The position numbers and the translations under genes are program-made. Below are positions 9,103 through 18,120 of a DNA stretch of 54,589 nt, piece after piece. Each line of letters opens with the position of its first letter. Positions within the stretch are counted from its first letter, which is position 1. Under the pieces are notes generated by a model that had not been told where the DNA came from, ran no database searches, and worked only from the letters and a program-made list of their open reading frames with translations. The stretch is taken from contig JASHPJ010000133.1 of NCBI GenBank assembly GCA_030038195.1, positions 1-54,589 on the forward strand, read 5' to 3'. The stretch comes from Acidobacteriaceae bacterium. GTDB lineage: Bacteria > Acidobacteriota > Terriglobia > Terriglobales > Acidobacteriaceae.

Positions 9103-10821
9103 ATGGCTAAACGCACTCGCAGAGATTTCCTGAGCGCCCTAGCTTTTCCGATCCTTTTTCCTCGGAACCTGATTCTAGGGGGAGCCCCGTTCTGGCCTAC
9201 GGTCAGAGGCGCAAGTAACGGTTCGCCCAGCATATTGTTCGAGGAGGTTCCTCCCGCCACATCGGGAATCGTATGGAGACATACAAGCGGCCGCTCGTGG
9301 GACGCTTACTTGCCCGAAACTACTGGCGCAGGTTGCGCTTTTCTCGATTACGACAATGACGGCTGGATGGATATTTACCTCGTGAATAGCGGGCGGTGTG
9401 ATTTCTTCGACCCGCATCCGCCTCTCCGCAATGCGCTCTATCGCAATAACCGCGATGGCACGTTCACCGACATCACTGAAAAAGCGGGAGTCGCCGCCGG
9501 CGGCTATGGAATGGGAGCTGCCGTCGGCGATTATAACGGAGATGGATTTCCGGATCTGTATGTATCACAGTACGGGCGAAGCATCCTGTACCGCAACAAC
9601 GGCGATGGCACGTTTACCGATGTGACCGAAAAAGCGGGGGTAGCGGCTCCCGGTTGGGCGTCAAGCGCGGTTTGGTTCGATTACGACAACGACGGCAAAC
9701 TCGACCTGTTCGTCTGCCGCTTTGTCGACTTTGACAAGTCGAAGAACAAATTTTGCGGCGACAAGCAGACAGGCCAGAACTACTATTGCGTTCCAATAGT
9801 CTATAACCCCATGCCAAGCTGGCTCTTCCATAACAACGGCGACGGAACTTTCACCGATGTTTCCAAAGAAACGGGCATCAGCCAGTCGTTGGGAAAAGCC
9901 TGGGGAGTAGTTGCAACCGACATCAATAACGACGGCTGGATGGATTTATTCGTGGCCAATGATACCGTGGCCGACTTTTTGTTCCTTAATCAAAATGGCA
10001 AGTTCGAAGACATCGGTCTAATGGCAGATGTGGCCTTTAGTCAGGAAGGCCTTCCCAGGTCGAGCATGGGAGTCGACTCCGTTGACTACGATCAAGACGG
10101 CTGGCAGGATCTATTTGTCACGAACGTCGATCAGCAGATGTACTCGCTGTATCGGAACAATCACGATCTCACGTTCGACGACATGGCGGTTCCTCTCGGG
10201 ATTGGCCGTATCACGCGCCTCATGAGCGGCTGGGGCATCAAATTCTTCGACTACGATAATGACGGAAATGTCGATTTGTTTCTTGCAAACGGCCATCCCG
10301 ACGATCAGATTGAAAAATTCTCGCCGAATGTCACGTACGAAGAGCCGTTCATTCTGCTGCACAACAACGGGCATGGTTTTGACGACGTGAGTTCTGGCGC
10401 CGGGCCAGCTTTCGCGAAGCGGTTTGCATCGCGTGGCATGGCGATAGGAGATTTCAACAATGACGGTGCTGTTGACGTGCTCGTCAATGTGAACAATGGA
10501 GCCCCGGTTTTGCTAAAGAATGTAGCCGCGCACGGCAATCATTGGCTAGGTGTTCGACTGATCGGCAAGACCTGCAATCCCGATGCGATCGGAGCACGCA
10601 TTACCTGGCAAGCCGGCGACTTGAAGCGAAGCCGGTTCAAAACGGGTGGAGGCAGCTATCTTTCTTCGCACGATCCTCGCGAAGTCCTGGGACTGGGTGA
10701 ACATGCGAAGATCGACAAACTGGAAATTCGTTGGCCGCGGCCGAGCGAGCGAGTCGATGTCTTTACGGACCTCGCTGTGGATCGCTATGTCACAGTCGTG
10801 GAGAGCGTCGGGCTGAAATAA
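9103..10821 (+). CDS. Exported FG-GAP/VCBS repeat protein with ASPIC/UnbV domain (CRTAC1 family)
   Basis: About 572 residues; ATG at 9103 chosen over the preceding GTG. The N-terminus has a Tat-like signal ([13 protein letters not shown]). Several FG-GAP/VCBS blades follow, each with a calcium-loop pattern such as [48 protein letters not shown] and [12 protein letters not shown]. The last ~90 residues form an ASPIC/UnbV module ([38 protein letters not shown]). These proteins fold as calcium-binding beta-propellers and occur with TonB receptors and TPR proteins in Acidobacteriota. The biochemical role is unknown. Confidence 0.9.
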   Translation: MAKRTRRDFLSALAFPILFPRNLILGGAPFWPTVRGASNGSPSILFEEVPPATSGIVWRHTSGRSWDAYLPETTGAGCAFLDYDNDGWMDIYLVNSGRCDFFDPHPPLRNALYRNNRDGTFTDITEKAGVAAGGYGMGAAVGDYNGDGFPDLYVSQYGRSILYRNNGDGTFTDVTEKAGVAAPGWASSAVWFDYDNDGKLDLFVCRFVDFDKSKNKFCGDKQTGQNYYCVPIVYNPMPSWLFHNNGDGTFTDVSKETGISQSLGKAWGVVATDINNDGWMDLFVANDTVADFLFLNQNGKFEDIGLMADVAFSQEGLPRSSMGVDSVDYDQDGWQDLFVTNVDQQMYSLYRNNHDLTFDDMAVPLGIGRITRLMSGWGIKFFDYDNDGNVDLFLANGHPDDQIEKFSPNVTYEEPFILLHNNGHGFDDVSSGAGPAFAKRFASRGMAIGDFNNDGAVDVLVNVNNGAPVLLKNVAAHGNHWLGVRLIGKTCNPDAIGARITWQAGDLKRSRFKTGGGSYLSSHDPREVLGLGEHAKIDKLEIRWPRPSERVDVFTDLAVDRYVTVVESVGLK

Positions 10822-10822
10822 A

Positions 10823-10943
10823 CATTCGTTACTCACTCCGGGTCGGTTGTCTCTTGGGTGCGGCCGCGTTTGCGCAAGCGCCGGCAAATTTGGCCCCCAA
10901 CCCTGAATTCAGCGTCGATGAGCTTGGCGAGCCATTGTCCTGA
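10823..10943 (+). pseudogene. N-terminal stub of a secreted protein, upstream of the IS element
   Basis: Just after the FG-GAP gene one frame reads YSLRVGCLLGAAAFAQAPAN followed by LAPNPEFSVDELGEP and a stop at 10941-10943. It looks like a signal peptide with an AQA cleavage site and the first residues of a carbohydrate-binding type domain. No ATG fits, and the frame ends about 60 bases before the IS3-family element. It was probably the next gene of the same operon, broken before or by the insertion. Confidence 0.4.
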
Positions 10944-11069
10944 CAATTCTGGTCATCGCGTCCTGACTCGGAACTGCGACGCGCAGTGCTGAACACCGAC
11001 GGCGTGACCTGCCCCGCCTGGATCCGTCCGATTCGGAATACGATTTGGACGAAGGAAAGGGGAAGGAAG

Positions 11070-11345
11070 ATGAGCAAGAGCCGGCACACGGAGGCGCAGA
11101 TTATTGCTGCGCTGCAGCAGGTTGAAGCGGGCCGGACGGCGGAAGATGTGTCCCGGGAACAGGGTGTGAGCGAGCACATGATCTATGCCTGGAAGGCGAA
11201 GTACGGTGGCATGGAAGTGAGTGAGGCCGAGGAGGTCAAGCACCTGCGCGACGAGAACGCGCGGCTGAAGAAGCTGGTGGCCGAGCTAAGCCTGGATAAG
11301 GACATGCTGCAGTCGGTGATTCGCAAAAACTCCCTGGGCTCGTAG
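11070..11345 (+). CDS. IS3-family transposase OrfA
   Basis: 91 residues with a strong ribosome-binding site (GGAAGGAAG) and ATG at 11070. It has the IS3 OrfA helix-turn-helix: SRHTEAQIIAALQQVEAG, then SREQGVSEHMIYAWKAKYGG, then the leucine-rich KHLRDENARLKKLVAELSLD typical of the dimerisation zipper. Length and ending (VIRKNSLGS) are normal for the IS407/IS51-like groups, so the gene looks intact. It recognises the IS ends but needs OrfB for catalysis, and OrfB is truncated here. Confidence 0.9.
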   Translation: MSKSRHTEAQIIAALQQVEAGRTAEDVSREQGVSEHMIYAWKAKYGGMEVSEAEEVKHLRDENARLKKLVAELSLDKDMLQSVIRKNSLGS

Positions 11346-11359
11346 AGCGACGATCGGAA

Positions 11360-11687
11360 GTGCGGTGCTTGCTGGAGGAGTTCAAGGCCAGCGAGTGCCA
11401 CGTCTGCGAGTTGATAACCGTGGCGCGATCCAGTTGCCGCTATCGAAGCCGGAGAGATGACAGTGACCTTCAGGAGCGGCTGCGGGAGCTGGCGCGCGAG
11501 CATCCGCGCTTCGGCTACCGGCGTCTGCACTTGTACCTGCACGAGGAGATGGGAGTGAACCACAAGAAGGTGCAACGCGTGTACCGCCAGATGGAGCTGA
11601 TGGTAAAGCGCATGCGGCGCAAGCATCTGCGGCGAGCGATTTAGCCGCGGCCGGTGTTGACGGCGCCCAACCAGGAGTGGGCTCTGA
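11360..11687 (+). pseudogene. IS3-family transposase OrfB, truncated and with an internal stop
   Basis: From a GTG at 11360 the frame shows the OrfB N-terminal region (LREL AREHPRFGYRRLHLYLHEE, then VNHKKVQRVYRQME). An in-frame TAG at 11642-11644 interrupts it, after which the same frame resumes as PRPVLTAPNQEWAL, the lead-in to the DDE domain. The text then changes to the right IS end. The whole DDE catalytic domain is absent. Confidence 0.85.
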
Positions 11688-11735
11688 TTTCATACACCGA
11701 ATCGGACGGAGAATGGGGGCAGGTCACCGTGGTGA

Positions 11736-12038
11736 AGAGATGTCGCGTACGACAACGCAGTTGGAGTGTGGTACGCCGTATTCAATATGAATTGGAGGTC
11801 TCCATCGACCACAGGCAATGTCACAGAGAGGGATCAACCCGGCGTGATCGTCTATACAATTCCGGCTGCATCGTTGCTAATGGGATCGACGCCTTGGCAA
11901 CAAGCCTTCACTGTGGATATAAATCTAACAGGATACGAAGGTAACTTCCTGCCAGCAATTCTTCGCGACCCCTACGGAAATATTAACATCAGGGGTAGCC
12001 CAGACCAAGCCAAGGCGGCAGCTCAGCACATACATTGA
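11736..12038 (+). pseudogene. Unrecognised gene fragment downstream of the IS element
   Basis: An open frame without a proper start reads DVAYDNAVGVWYAVFNMNW, then PGVIVYTIPAASLLMG and ends NIRGSPDQAKAAAQHIH. It begins right after the IS right end, so it may be the tail of the gene into which the element inserted. I recognise no domain. The left-hand stub at 10823-10943 need not belong to the same gene. Confidence 0.35.
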
Positions 12039-12132
12039 ATCGGATCATGTCCAGCCAAAACCATCCATCCGTAGTCAATCTCACGCTTCACCAGAGCGAG
12101 ATCGTCATTAATGCAAAAATGCATGACAGCTG

Positions 12133-12516
12133 TTAATTAACTCCCTCGGTCAATGACGGGGCCGAGCTGCGCAATAACTTCTCGAGTGCTTCGAGAATTG
12201 GCGTATTCCCAGCGCCAAGGCTCTTCACCAGTTCGGCCGTAAGCTCCGCATCATCCTTTTGCCCGAGTTTCAGATAGTCGTCGCATAGGTCTAGCAGAAC
12301 CGCAGGATCAGTGGTATTCGACTGGGTGATCCACATGGCTGACTCAGCCCATCGCTGCTGAGAATGCCTGACAGCTCCGATTCCCGCCATCCCGTTTTGG
12401 TTTTCCGGGTCCATCTCCAGAGCCTGCTTGAAACCTGCTTCAGCATCCGAGAGGAGCCCCTCAGCGAGTTCAACCCTTCCGAGCCATGCGACAGCATCTG
12501 CAGGACAGCGTATCAA
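12133..12516 (-). pseudogene. C-terminal fragment of a TPR protein
   Basis: The complementary strand encodes about 127 residues of TPR-like helices (AVAWLGRVELAEGLLSDAEA, ALEMDPENQNGMAGIGAV). A stop lies just upstream in the same frame and the only start is a TTG without a ribosome-binding site. With the next gene only 45 bases away, the N-terminal part is missing, so this looks like a truncated remnant of a larger TPR protein. Confidence 0.55.
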
Positions 12517-12560
12517 TGAACCCGATTCGAGCCCGATTCATCCTCGCGTTGCGCCGCAAA

Positions 12561-14120
12561 TCATGCGTAAACCCGGAATCCCTCCAGGTTGATTCGCATG
12601 TCGGAATGGCATACGAGCTTGAGCGTGTGCTTCGCGCGGATGAGGCCTCGCTTCGAATACAACGCGACGCCCAGCAGCAGCGGAAAATCATCGACCAGGA
12701 GAGATGTCGTACTCTGGAGTTCGCCGTCGAGGAAAATATCGACCTCGCCCAGACCGATGGTCTTCTCGCCGATGTAGTCGATGCCTGTGCCCGTGAACGA
12801 GTATTCGACTGAGGCGCCTTTGGACTGGGTGGCACGGGGAAGTTCGTTGTCCATGGTGTCCTGAGTTGTGGTCCACGGAAACCACATGCCTGTGTAATGG
12901 ATCTCCGGATCCGCAGCGAGAACGAAGCGGGACGATGGGAACGGATTCAGTTTGAGGACCAGGGGGATGCGCCACATTTTGTATGGCGAAGTCCGGACGT
13001 CGTCAAATGGGCATCCCGCGGTAAAAAGCGAGAGCTCGACACCGTCTTCATGGTGCTGCTGAAAGGCTGCGCAGATGCTGGGTCCATACATGTGCCAGCC
13101 AGGGCCGAGGAATGAGTCATCCGCAGATCCGGCCGGGGTCCAGGGACCCCAAGGATGAGGCGCTTGATAGAAGTCGTACCGCATGCGATTTGGCTCGAAC
13201 CACCGGGTCATCGTTTCCGTGTTGTACCAGGAGACGAGCAGGTACACACCGAGCTCAGGAACAAAGGTGATAGGGGTCTGTCCGCAGCGTCCTGGGCGCT
13301 CCAGGATCGGCACGACGCTGTCAATCGAGCGAGACCAACTCGATGTTGCGGCTCCGTCGGGGGCGGACAAATATTCCCAGTCGGCGCTGTTGAGGCGAGA
13401 CAACTGAGAGCGAAGAACGCGACCCAGGATCAAGGCGTCGCCATCATTCCAGAAACCGTTCGTAGAGCACGCATAGACATACCGGCTAGCTCCATCCTGT
13501 TCGACTTGGCCCCCGTTGCGCCCATAGTGCACGAAGAACGGCGCACCGAAGGAGCCTCCGAGCCACATTGGCCGTTCGTAGTTTTCCCGTGCGGTGCGCG
13601 TCCAGGTGCGGCCACGATCGGTCGACTTGATGAGGCTGGCATTTACGGCCGTCTGGCGGGTGAGCGGATCGTGGCTATCGCTTCCGTAGGTATTCCGGGA
13701 AACAAAGGCATAGAACACGCCATCGATGCACTCTTGGCCGCAGGCTTTCCACGTGGCATTGTCGGGCCCCTTCTGGCTGCCTTTGCCATACTCGGACATG
13801 GGGTTCACCTGACTCCCGATGAGCGCATCCGGCGCCTCGCCTGAAAGCTTGTTCAATGCGAGATTCATGCTTCTAGTGCCAAAGCCGCGGCCGTCGCAAT
13901 TGAAGGCATAAAGGGAGCCGTCATCAGCCCAGAAGGGATCCCACGTATCGCCGTTCGAGCCGTCCCATTTGTGAATCCGGTTTAGATCGAGGAAGATGTC
14001 TGCGATGGGCGGCCGTGAGCCCAAGCCGCTCACACTCCCCGGTAAAGTGGCAACTGCGATTGCAGCCACAGAGGATTTTAGGAAGGTCCTGCGATTGAGG
14101 TGCGCTGCGGCGTAAGTCAA
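12561..14120 (-). CDS. Tat-exported glycoside-hydrolase-like (BNR/DUF4185-like) protein
   Basis: 519 residues from a TTG at 14120, which has AGGAG seven bases upstream; no ATG fits better. A Tat signal is near the N-terminus (LNRRTFLKSSVAAIAVATLPG). The body has features of five-bladed sialidase-like folds: DTWDPFWADDGSLYAFNCDG, STDRGRTWTRT (Asp-box like), and FVPELGVYLLVSWYNTET. The last ~120 residues look like a small beta-sandwich (YSFTGTGIDYIGEKTIGLGE, DIFLDGELQ). A role in degrading or binding extracellular polysaccharide is likely, but the substrate is unknown and the assignment is by general pattern. Confidence 0.65.
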   Translation of the reverse strand: MTYAAAHLNRRTFLKSSVAAIAVATLPGSVSGLGSRPPIADIFLDLNRIHKWDGSNGDTWDPFWADDGSLYAFNCDGRGFGTRSMNLALNKLSGEAPDALIGSQVNPMSEYGKGSQKGPDNATWKACGQECIDGVFYAFVSRNTYGSDSHDPLTRQTAVNASLIKSTDRGRTWTRTARENYERPMWLGGSFGAPFFVHYGRNGGQVEQDGASRYVYACSTNGFWNDGDALILGRVLRSQLSRLNSADWEYLSAPDGAATSSWSRSIDSVVPILERPGRCGQTPITFVPELGVYLLVSWYNTETMTRWFEPNRMRYDFYQAPHPWGPWTPAGSADDSFLGPGWHMYGPSICAAFQQHHEDGVELSLFTAGCPFDDVRTSPYKMWRIPLVLKLNPFPSSRFVLAADPEIHYTGMWFPWTTTQDTMDNELPRATQSKGASVEYSFTGTGIDYIGEKTIGLGEVDIFLDGELQSTTSLLVDDFPLLLGVALYSKRGLIRAKHTLKLVCHSDMRINLEGFRVYA

Positions 14121-14390
14121 ATGTATTCTCCTAAGAAAGCGGAAATGCTCGACAGAGGAATTGTAAGTGAGCAGCGGCTCGCGAAAGAGCAACTGCCGAG
14201 ATCTGAACAGGACGAGCAGAAAGGACCATGCTCAAATGAAAACCAAGTGTCACCGTCGATGTCCAGGGTTCGCGAATTCAATGGTTGACTTCAGTACAAC
14301 GTACTCATCGTGCGACAGATCACTAGTGTGGCGTCCCAGAAGTTCGTGTCATAAATTGACATCCCAAACCGCAGGTCCCGCCACGGCGGA

Positions 14391-14449
14391 TCTTCGACCT
14401 TCGACTCTCCGCCGCGGCGGACCGCGGCGACCCTCGCTCAGGACGACAG
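14391..14449. repeat. Degenerate acidobacterial intergenic repeat, copy A
   Basis: The stretch runs from TCTTCGACCTTCGACTC through a GC-rich palindromic core (CCGCCGCGGCGGACCGCGGCG) to CCTCGCTCAGGACGACAG. Its two ends resemble those of a second copy at 26391-26459, while the cores differ. It lies in a 525-base gap upstream of the glycosidase-like gene in which I see no coding frame. Confidence 0.5.
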
Positions 14450-14645
14450 CAGCATTTATGTTGTGAACTTCAGAGACGGGACACTAGCATAGCATCACCC
14501 TTCTCGACTTCATACTTGGCGATTTGGCATCAACTCAATGAATATCCAGCATTCTGAAGTGTCTCATTCAAAATTCAGTGCGTCATCCTTTGCCTGTTTT
14601 TCCCCCGACCAGATTATTGACGAGTTATGCCCAACCGTTTTCGGG

Positions 14646-17291
14646 TTACTCCGCACGCAACGCCTGCATGGGATCGACTTTGGAGGCACGCGCGGCAGGA
14701 AGCCACACGGCGAGCAGAGCAATCGCAGTGAGGATGGGCGGCGCCGATACAAACACAGTAGGGTCCCAAGGCCTGACACCAAAGAGGAAGGTGGACAAGA
14801 GGCGCGTAAGTCCGAAGGATGCAATAATACCAACGACTACACCTATCAACGCCAGCCTCATGCCCTGCCAGACAATGAGCTTGCGGATGACGGATCGATC
14901 CGCGCCGAGGGCCATGCGGATGCCCATCTCCTGGGTGCGCTGTGCGACAGAATAGGCCATCAGGCCGTATATGCCGACGGCAGCGAGCAGCAACGCCACC
15001 GCACCGAAAATTGTAAGCAATAGCATACTGAAGCTCTGTCGCGCCGTGGAGCGCCCCATTACCTCATCCATGGTGCGGATATGGGCCACTGGGAATCCGC
15101 CACTCGCGATGCGCAACTGCTCGGTGATAGCGGGAATGGACGGATGCGGGTCGCCGTGGGTTCGCACCAGCCAGAAGAGCGGCTGGATATTGGCGTAGGC
15201 CGCGTTGTAGTCATCCGAGACCTGGGCAATGGGAACGATCATCATGGCGTCGGCTCGTCTGGTAAGGCCGCCATCGTGGAAGTCGGCGACGATGCCGATC
15301 ACGGTTTCTATCCCTCTCTGCCCCCCTCCCTGCCCGTGGTCGATTTGCTGTCCTATGGGGTCTTCGTGGGGGAAGAATTTCCGGGCGAAGGCCTCATTGA
15401 TGAGCGCTACGCGGGGCGCGTCGGTACTGTCGTCTTCGTTGAAGTCGCGTCCACGCAGAACGGGGATCCGGAACAGGCTGAGGTAACCCGGCGTAATGCT
15501 CATCCACTTGCTTCCACAGCAGTTCTTTTCGACCTGACGCCCGACGATGTGGAATTCCCCCGTGCCATCTTCGACATCGATAGGCCGCCAAAAACCGGCG
15601 GCCGCAAGTTCTACTTCAGGGAGGGCATTGAGCCGGTTGCGTCCATCCCGCGAGAGTTGAATGATGCCGGCCGTATTCTGGTAGCGTGGGCCGTTGAGCG
15701 ACATCTCCATGGTCAGAACATTATGAGAATCGAAACCAGGATCGACGTTGTGGAGGGCGATGTAGGTTCGGATGAGCAGTGCCGCGGCGATAAGCAGCAC
15801 CAGGGCCAGCGAGATTTCGCTCACGACCAGCAGCGAGCGGGCCTTTCCCTCGCGAAAGCCAGTACCCGAGCGGTTGCCGCTCTCTTTAAGCGTTGAGGTC
15901 AAGTCGGAACGCGAAGCGCTGAAGGCGGGGAACATTCCAAAGAGGATGCCCGTCAGCAAAGAGACAGCGAGGGTGAAGCCGAGCACGTGCCAATCAATGC
16001 TGATGGCCGAGCCGTTTTCGCCGATGCGAGGCAGGCCGGCAGGACTGACCGCGAGCAGCGCGCGCATGCCCACAAAGCCGAGAGCCATGCCGAGAATGCC
16101 ACCGGCCAGGGAGAGCAACACGCTTTCCGTCAGCAGTTGACGCACGATGCGCGCGCGGCCAGCCCCCAGTGCTGAACGGATCGCAAACTCGCGTTTGCGG
16201 ACCGTGGCGCGCACCAGCAGCAGATTGGCGACATTGGCGCATGCGATCAGCAGCACCAGCCCTACCGCACCCAGCATCAACAGCAGCGAATTACGCGCGT
16301 CGCCGATGATGCTGTCGAACAATGGCCCAACCCTGAAGTGCGGATCCCACGACTTCGGGTACTCACGGAGGTACTCAGGGGTTGCTGCCGCTAATGCGGC
16401 GTTGGCCTGCGCCACGGTGACGCCCGGCTGGAGCAATCCGGTCACATAATAGGCGACGTTCAAGTCGGTGCTAGCCGGGTTAAACTGAAACGGAAGCCAG
16501 AGGTCGGCCTGCACGTCGCCCGCGAAATCCTTTCCGATCACGCCGACAACGGTGTATGGCTGATTGCCCAGCGAAATAGATTTCCCCACGATAGCCGGGT
16601 CGCCGCCGAACTTGCGCTGCCACAAACTGTAGCTCAGGACGACAACGTTGCCGCCATGTGGCGAGTCCTCCTGCGGGGTGAATGTCCGTCCCAGTGCCAT
16701 GGGCGCGCCATACATGCGGAAGTAGCCTTCGGTCACGTGAATCCCGTTGACTTGCTCCGGACGGCTGCTGCCGGTAAGGTTGAACCCGGGACCCGCGTTG
16801 TCGAATGCTGCGACCTCCTTAAACAGGTCCGTTTGTCGCTGAAGGAAGTGAAACTCCGGGATATTGTGAAGGTCATTGGCGATTTCGGTTGACGGCGCCA
16901 GAAAATTCACCATGCGATCGGCGTCGGGATAGGTGAGCGGCTTGAGCAGCACCGTATTCACGACAGAGAAGATCGCAGTGTTTGCGCCGATGCCAAGGGC
17001 AAGCGCGGCAATGGCGGAAAGAGTGAAGCCAGGATTCTGCCACAACTGGCGCAGGCCAAAGCGCACATCCTGCCAAAACAGCTCCAGGCCAGTGCCGGCG
17101 CGATGATCCCGCACTGCCTGCTTTGTCTGTTCGATCCCGCCGGACTCGAGCCGTGTGAGGCGGCGGGCTTCGGTCTCGGCGATGCCAGAGCGAAGCTTGT
17201 CTTCGACTTGGGACTCAAAGTGAAAGCGCAGTTCTTTATCCAACTCCGCTTCCATTTGCTTGCGGGTGAAGAGCCCGCGCAACCAGTTCAT
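14646..17291 (-). CDS. ADOP-family ABC permease (duplicated MacB/FtsX type)
   Basis: 881 residues. The first ~70 residues are the ADOP cap (LFTRKQMEAELDKELRFHFE, then FWQDVRFGLRQLWQNPGFT). A first FtsX unit follows with LSAIAALALGIGANTAIFSV and a MacB-like periplasmic domain, then three helices around residues 330-470. A second copy of the same layout ends with MGIRMALGADRSVIRKLI and a final ARASKVDPMQALRAE. The acronym stands for acidobacterial duplicated orphan permease: no ATPase gene is adjacent. The start overlaps the stop of the PadR gene (TGATGA), so the pair is translationally coupled. Substrates are unknown; efflux or lipoprotein handling is the usual guess. Confidence 0.93.
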   Translation of the reverse strand: MNWLRGLFTRKQMEAELDKELRFHFESQVEDKLRSGIAETEARRLTRLESGGIEQTKQAVRDHRAGTGLELFWQDVRFGLRQLWQNPGFTLSAIAALALGIGANTAIFSVVNTVLLKPLTYPDADRMVNFLAPSTEIANDLHNIPEFHFLQRQTDLFKEVAAFDNAGPGFNLTGSSRPEQVNGIHVTEGYFRMYGAPMALGRTFTPQEDSPHGGNVVVLSYSLWQRKFGGDPAIVGKSISLGNQPYTVVGVIGKDFAGDVQADLWLPFQFNPASTDLNVAYYVTGLLQPGVTVAQANAALAAATPEYLREYPKSWDPHFRVGPLFDSIIGDARNSLLLMLGAVGLVLLIACANVANLLLVRATVRKREFAIRSALGAGRARIVRQLLTESVLLSLAGGILGMALGFVGMRALLAVSPAGLPRIGENGSAISIDWHVLGFTLAVSLLTGILFGMFPAFSASRSDLTSTLKESGNRSGTGFREGKARSLLVVSEISLALVLLIAAALLIRTYIALHNVDPGFDSHNVLTMEMSLNGPRYQNTAGIIQLSRDGRNRLNALPEVELAAAGFWRPIDVEDGTGEFHIVGRQVEKNCCGSKWMSITPGYLSLFRIPVLRGRDFNEDDSTDAPRVALINEAFARKFFPHEDPIGQQIDHGQGGGQRGIETVIGIVADFHDGGLTRRADAMMIVPIAQVSDDYNAAYANIQPLFWLVRTHGDPHPSIPAITEQLRIASGGFPVAHIRTMDEVMGRSTARQSFSMLLLTIFGAVALLLAAVGIYGLMAYSVAQRTQEMGIRMALGADRSVIRKLIVWQGMRLALIGVVVGIIASFGLTRLLSTFLFGVRPWDPTVFVSAPPILTAIALLAVWLPAARASKVDPMQALRAE

Positions 17292-17638
17292 CAGACTCCC
17301 TCCAAGGTTCCCTCAAAAATGAGACCCACGATGCCGATGAGACGTGCCCAATTTTCAGTTTCGCTCTTCAAGTGGGTTCGGCCTCTAGCGGTAAGCTCGT
17401 AGAACTTGGCTTCCCGGCCGGTCTCGGAAGGCTTCCAGTGAGAGGCAAGGAACTTTTTGTATTCGAGCCGATGAAGGGCGGGATAGAGTGACCCCTGCTG
17501 GACCTGGAGTGCGTCGCGCGAGATCTGCTGGATTCTTTGCGCGATGGCATAGCCGTGAATGGGGCCAAGCGCAACAACCCTCATGATGAGGAGATCGAGA
17601 GTCCCTTGCGGAAGTTCGAATCTGCTCTCATCGCCCAT
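17291..17638 (-). CDS. PadR family transcriptional regulator
   Basis: 115 residues with the PadR winged helix: LPQGTLDLLIMRVVALGPIH, GYAIAQRIQQIS, then VQQGSLYPALHRLEYKKFL and the wing YELTARGRTHL. In Acidobacteriota such a small PadR almost always precedes an ADOP permease and is taken as its local repressor. Its stop codon overlaps the permease ATG. The promoter hexamers lie very close to the start, so the leader is only about eight bases. Confidence 0.92.
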   Translation of the reverse strand: MGDESRFELPQGTLDLLIMRVVALGPIHGYAIAQRIQQISRDALQVQQGSLYPALHRLEYKKFLASHWKPSETGREAKFYELTARGRTHLKSETENWARLIGIVGLIFEGTLEGV

Positions 17639-17652
17639 ACCTAGTACTTCTA

Positions 17653-17682
17653 CCTATACACATCAGACATATACAAGGTCAA
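17653..17682 (-). promoter_or_regulatory. Promoter of the padR-ADOP operon
   Basis: On the complementary strand TTGACC (17682-17677) is followed after 18 bases by TATAGG (17658-17653). Transcription would start about 17646, only about eight bases before the PadR ATG at 17638, giving an almost leaderless mRNA. The intervening TA-rich sequence is a natural place for a PadR operator. Confidence 0.6.
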
Positions 17683-17689
17683 GGCGTCT

Positions 17690-18120
17690 CCAAAACATTC
17701 GCTCCGTTCAGTCGCTCGAAAAATTGCCAGTGTGTGCTGCGTGCGGGAGAAATACGAGCGTCAGTTATCGCCAACATGCCTTGACACTCATCGAGGCACA
17801 AGATCGCTTCCGAGAAGCACGTTTGTCGAACCGATCGTTGCAGGATGCCGAACGCTGCTACCTTTAGTGTGCGGAGATAAAGTTGGAATCATGAAACCCT
17901 CGAAACGCGGATTCCATTTCTGTGTTGTGGCCTGGGATAAAAGATGATCGGCACTGGTTAGGCCGACGATGAGCCGTGCGCGGATTTCCCTAAACGATCT
18001 GCAAGAGATGGCAGATTACGGTTCGATAGACGCCAATTATGTCTTTATATAATGCGGGCGGATTTGCGATCTCCGAGGCGATCTCTGAAATACCGGACCA
18101 CTCAGGCGCGAAGCTATCCT
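17690..18120. other. Intergenic region without recognisable gene
   Basis: Some 430 bases between the padR promoter and the end of the potassium channel gene. Short open frames exist on the plus strand but have no domain pattern or good ribosome-binding site. I see no RNA gene or hairpin of note. Confidence 0.5.

Larger units (their letters stand above)
11005..11726 (+). mobile_element. Internally deleted IS3-family insertion sequence
   Basis: Both ends are visible. The left end at 11005 starts TGACCTGCCCC and continues to CCGTCCGATTCGG; the right end, read from 11726 on the other strand, starts TGACCTGCCCCC and continues to CCGTCCGATTCGG. The match extends one base outward on each side (G/C). 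The inside holds an intact orfA and an orfB cut short after NQEWAL, where the right-end sequence begins at once. The element is 722 bp, so roughly 500 bp of a usual ~1.2 kb IS3 element are missing. No clear 3-4 bp target duplication is seen. Without orfB it cannot move by itself. Confidence 0.85.

Noticed and set aside
14391..14449. Possible CRISPR or attachment-site structure
   Set aside because: Only one copy locally, no regularly spaced repeats and no cas genes or integrase nearby.
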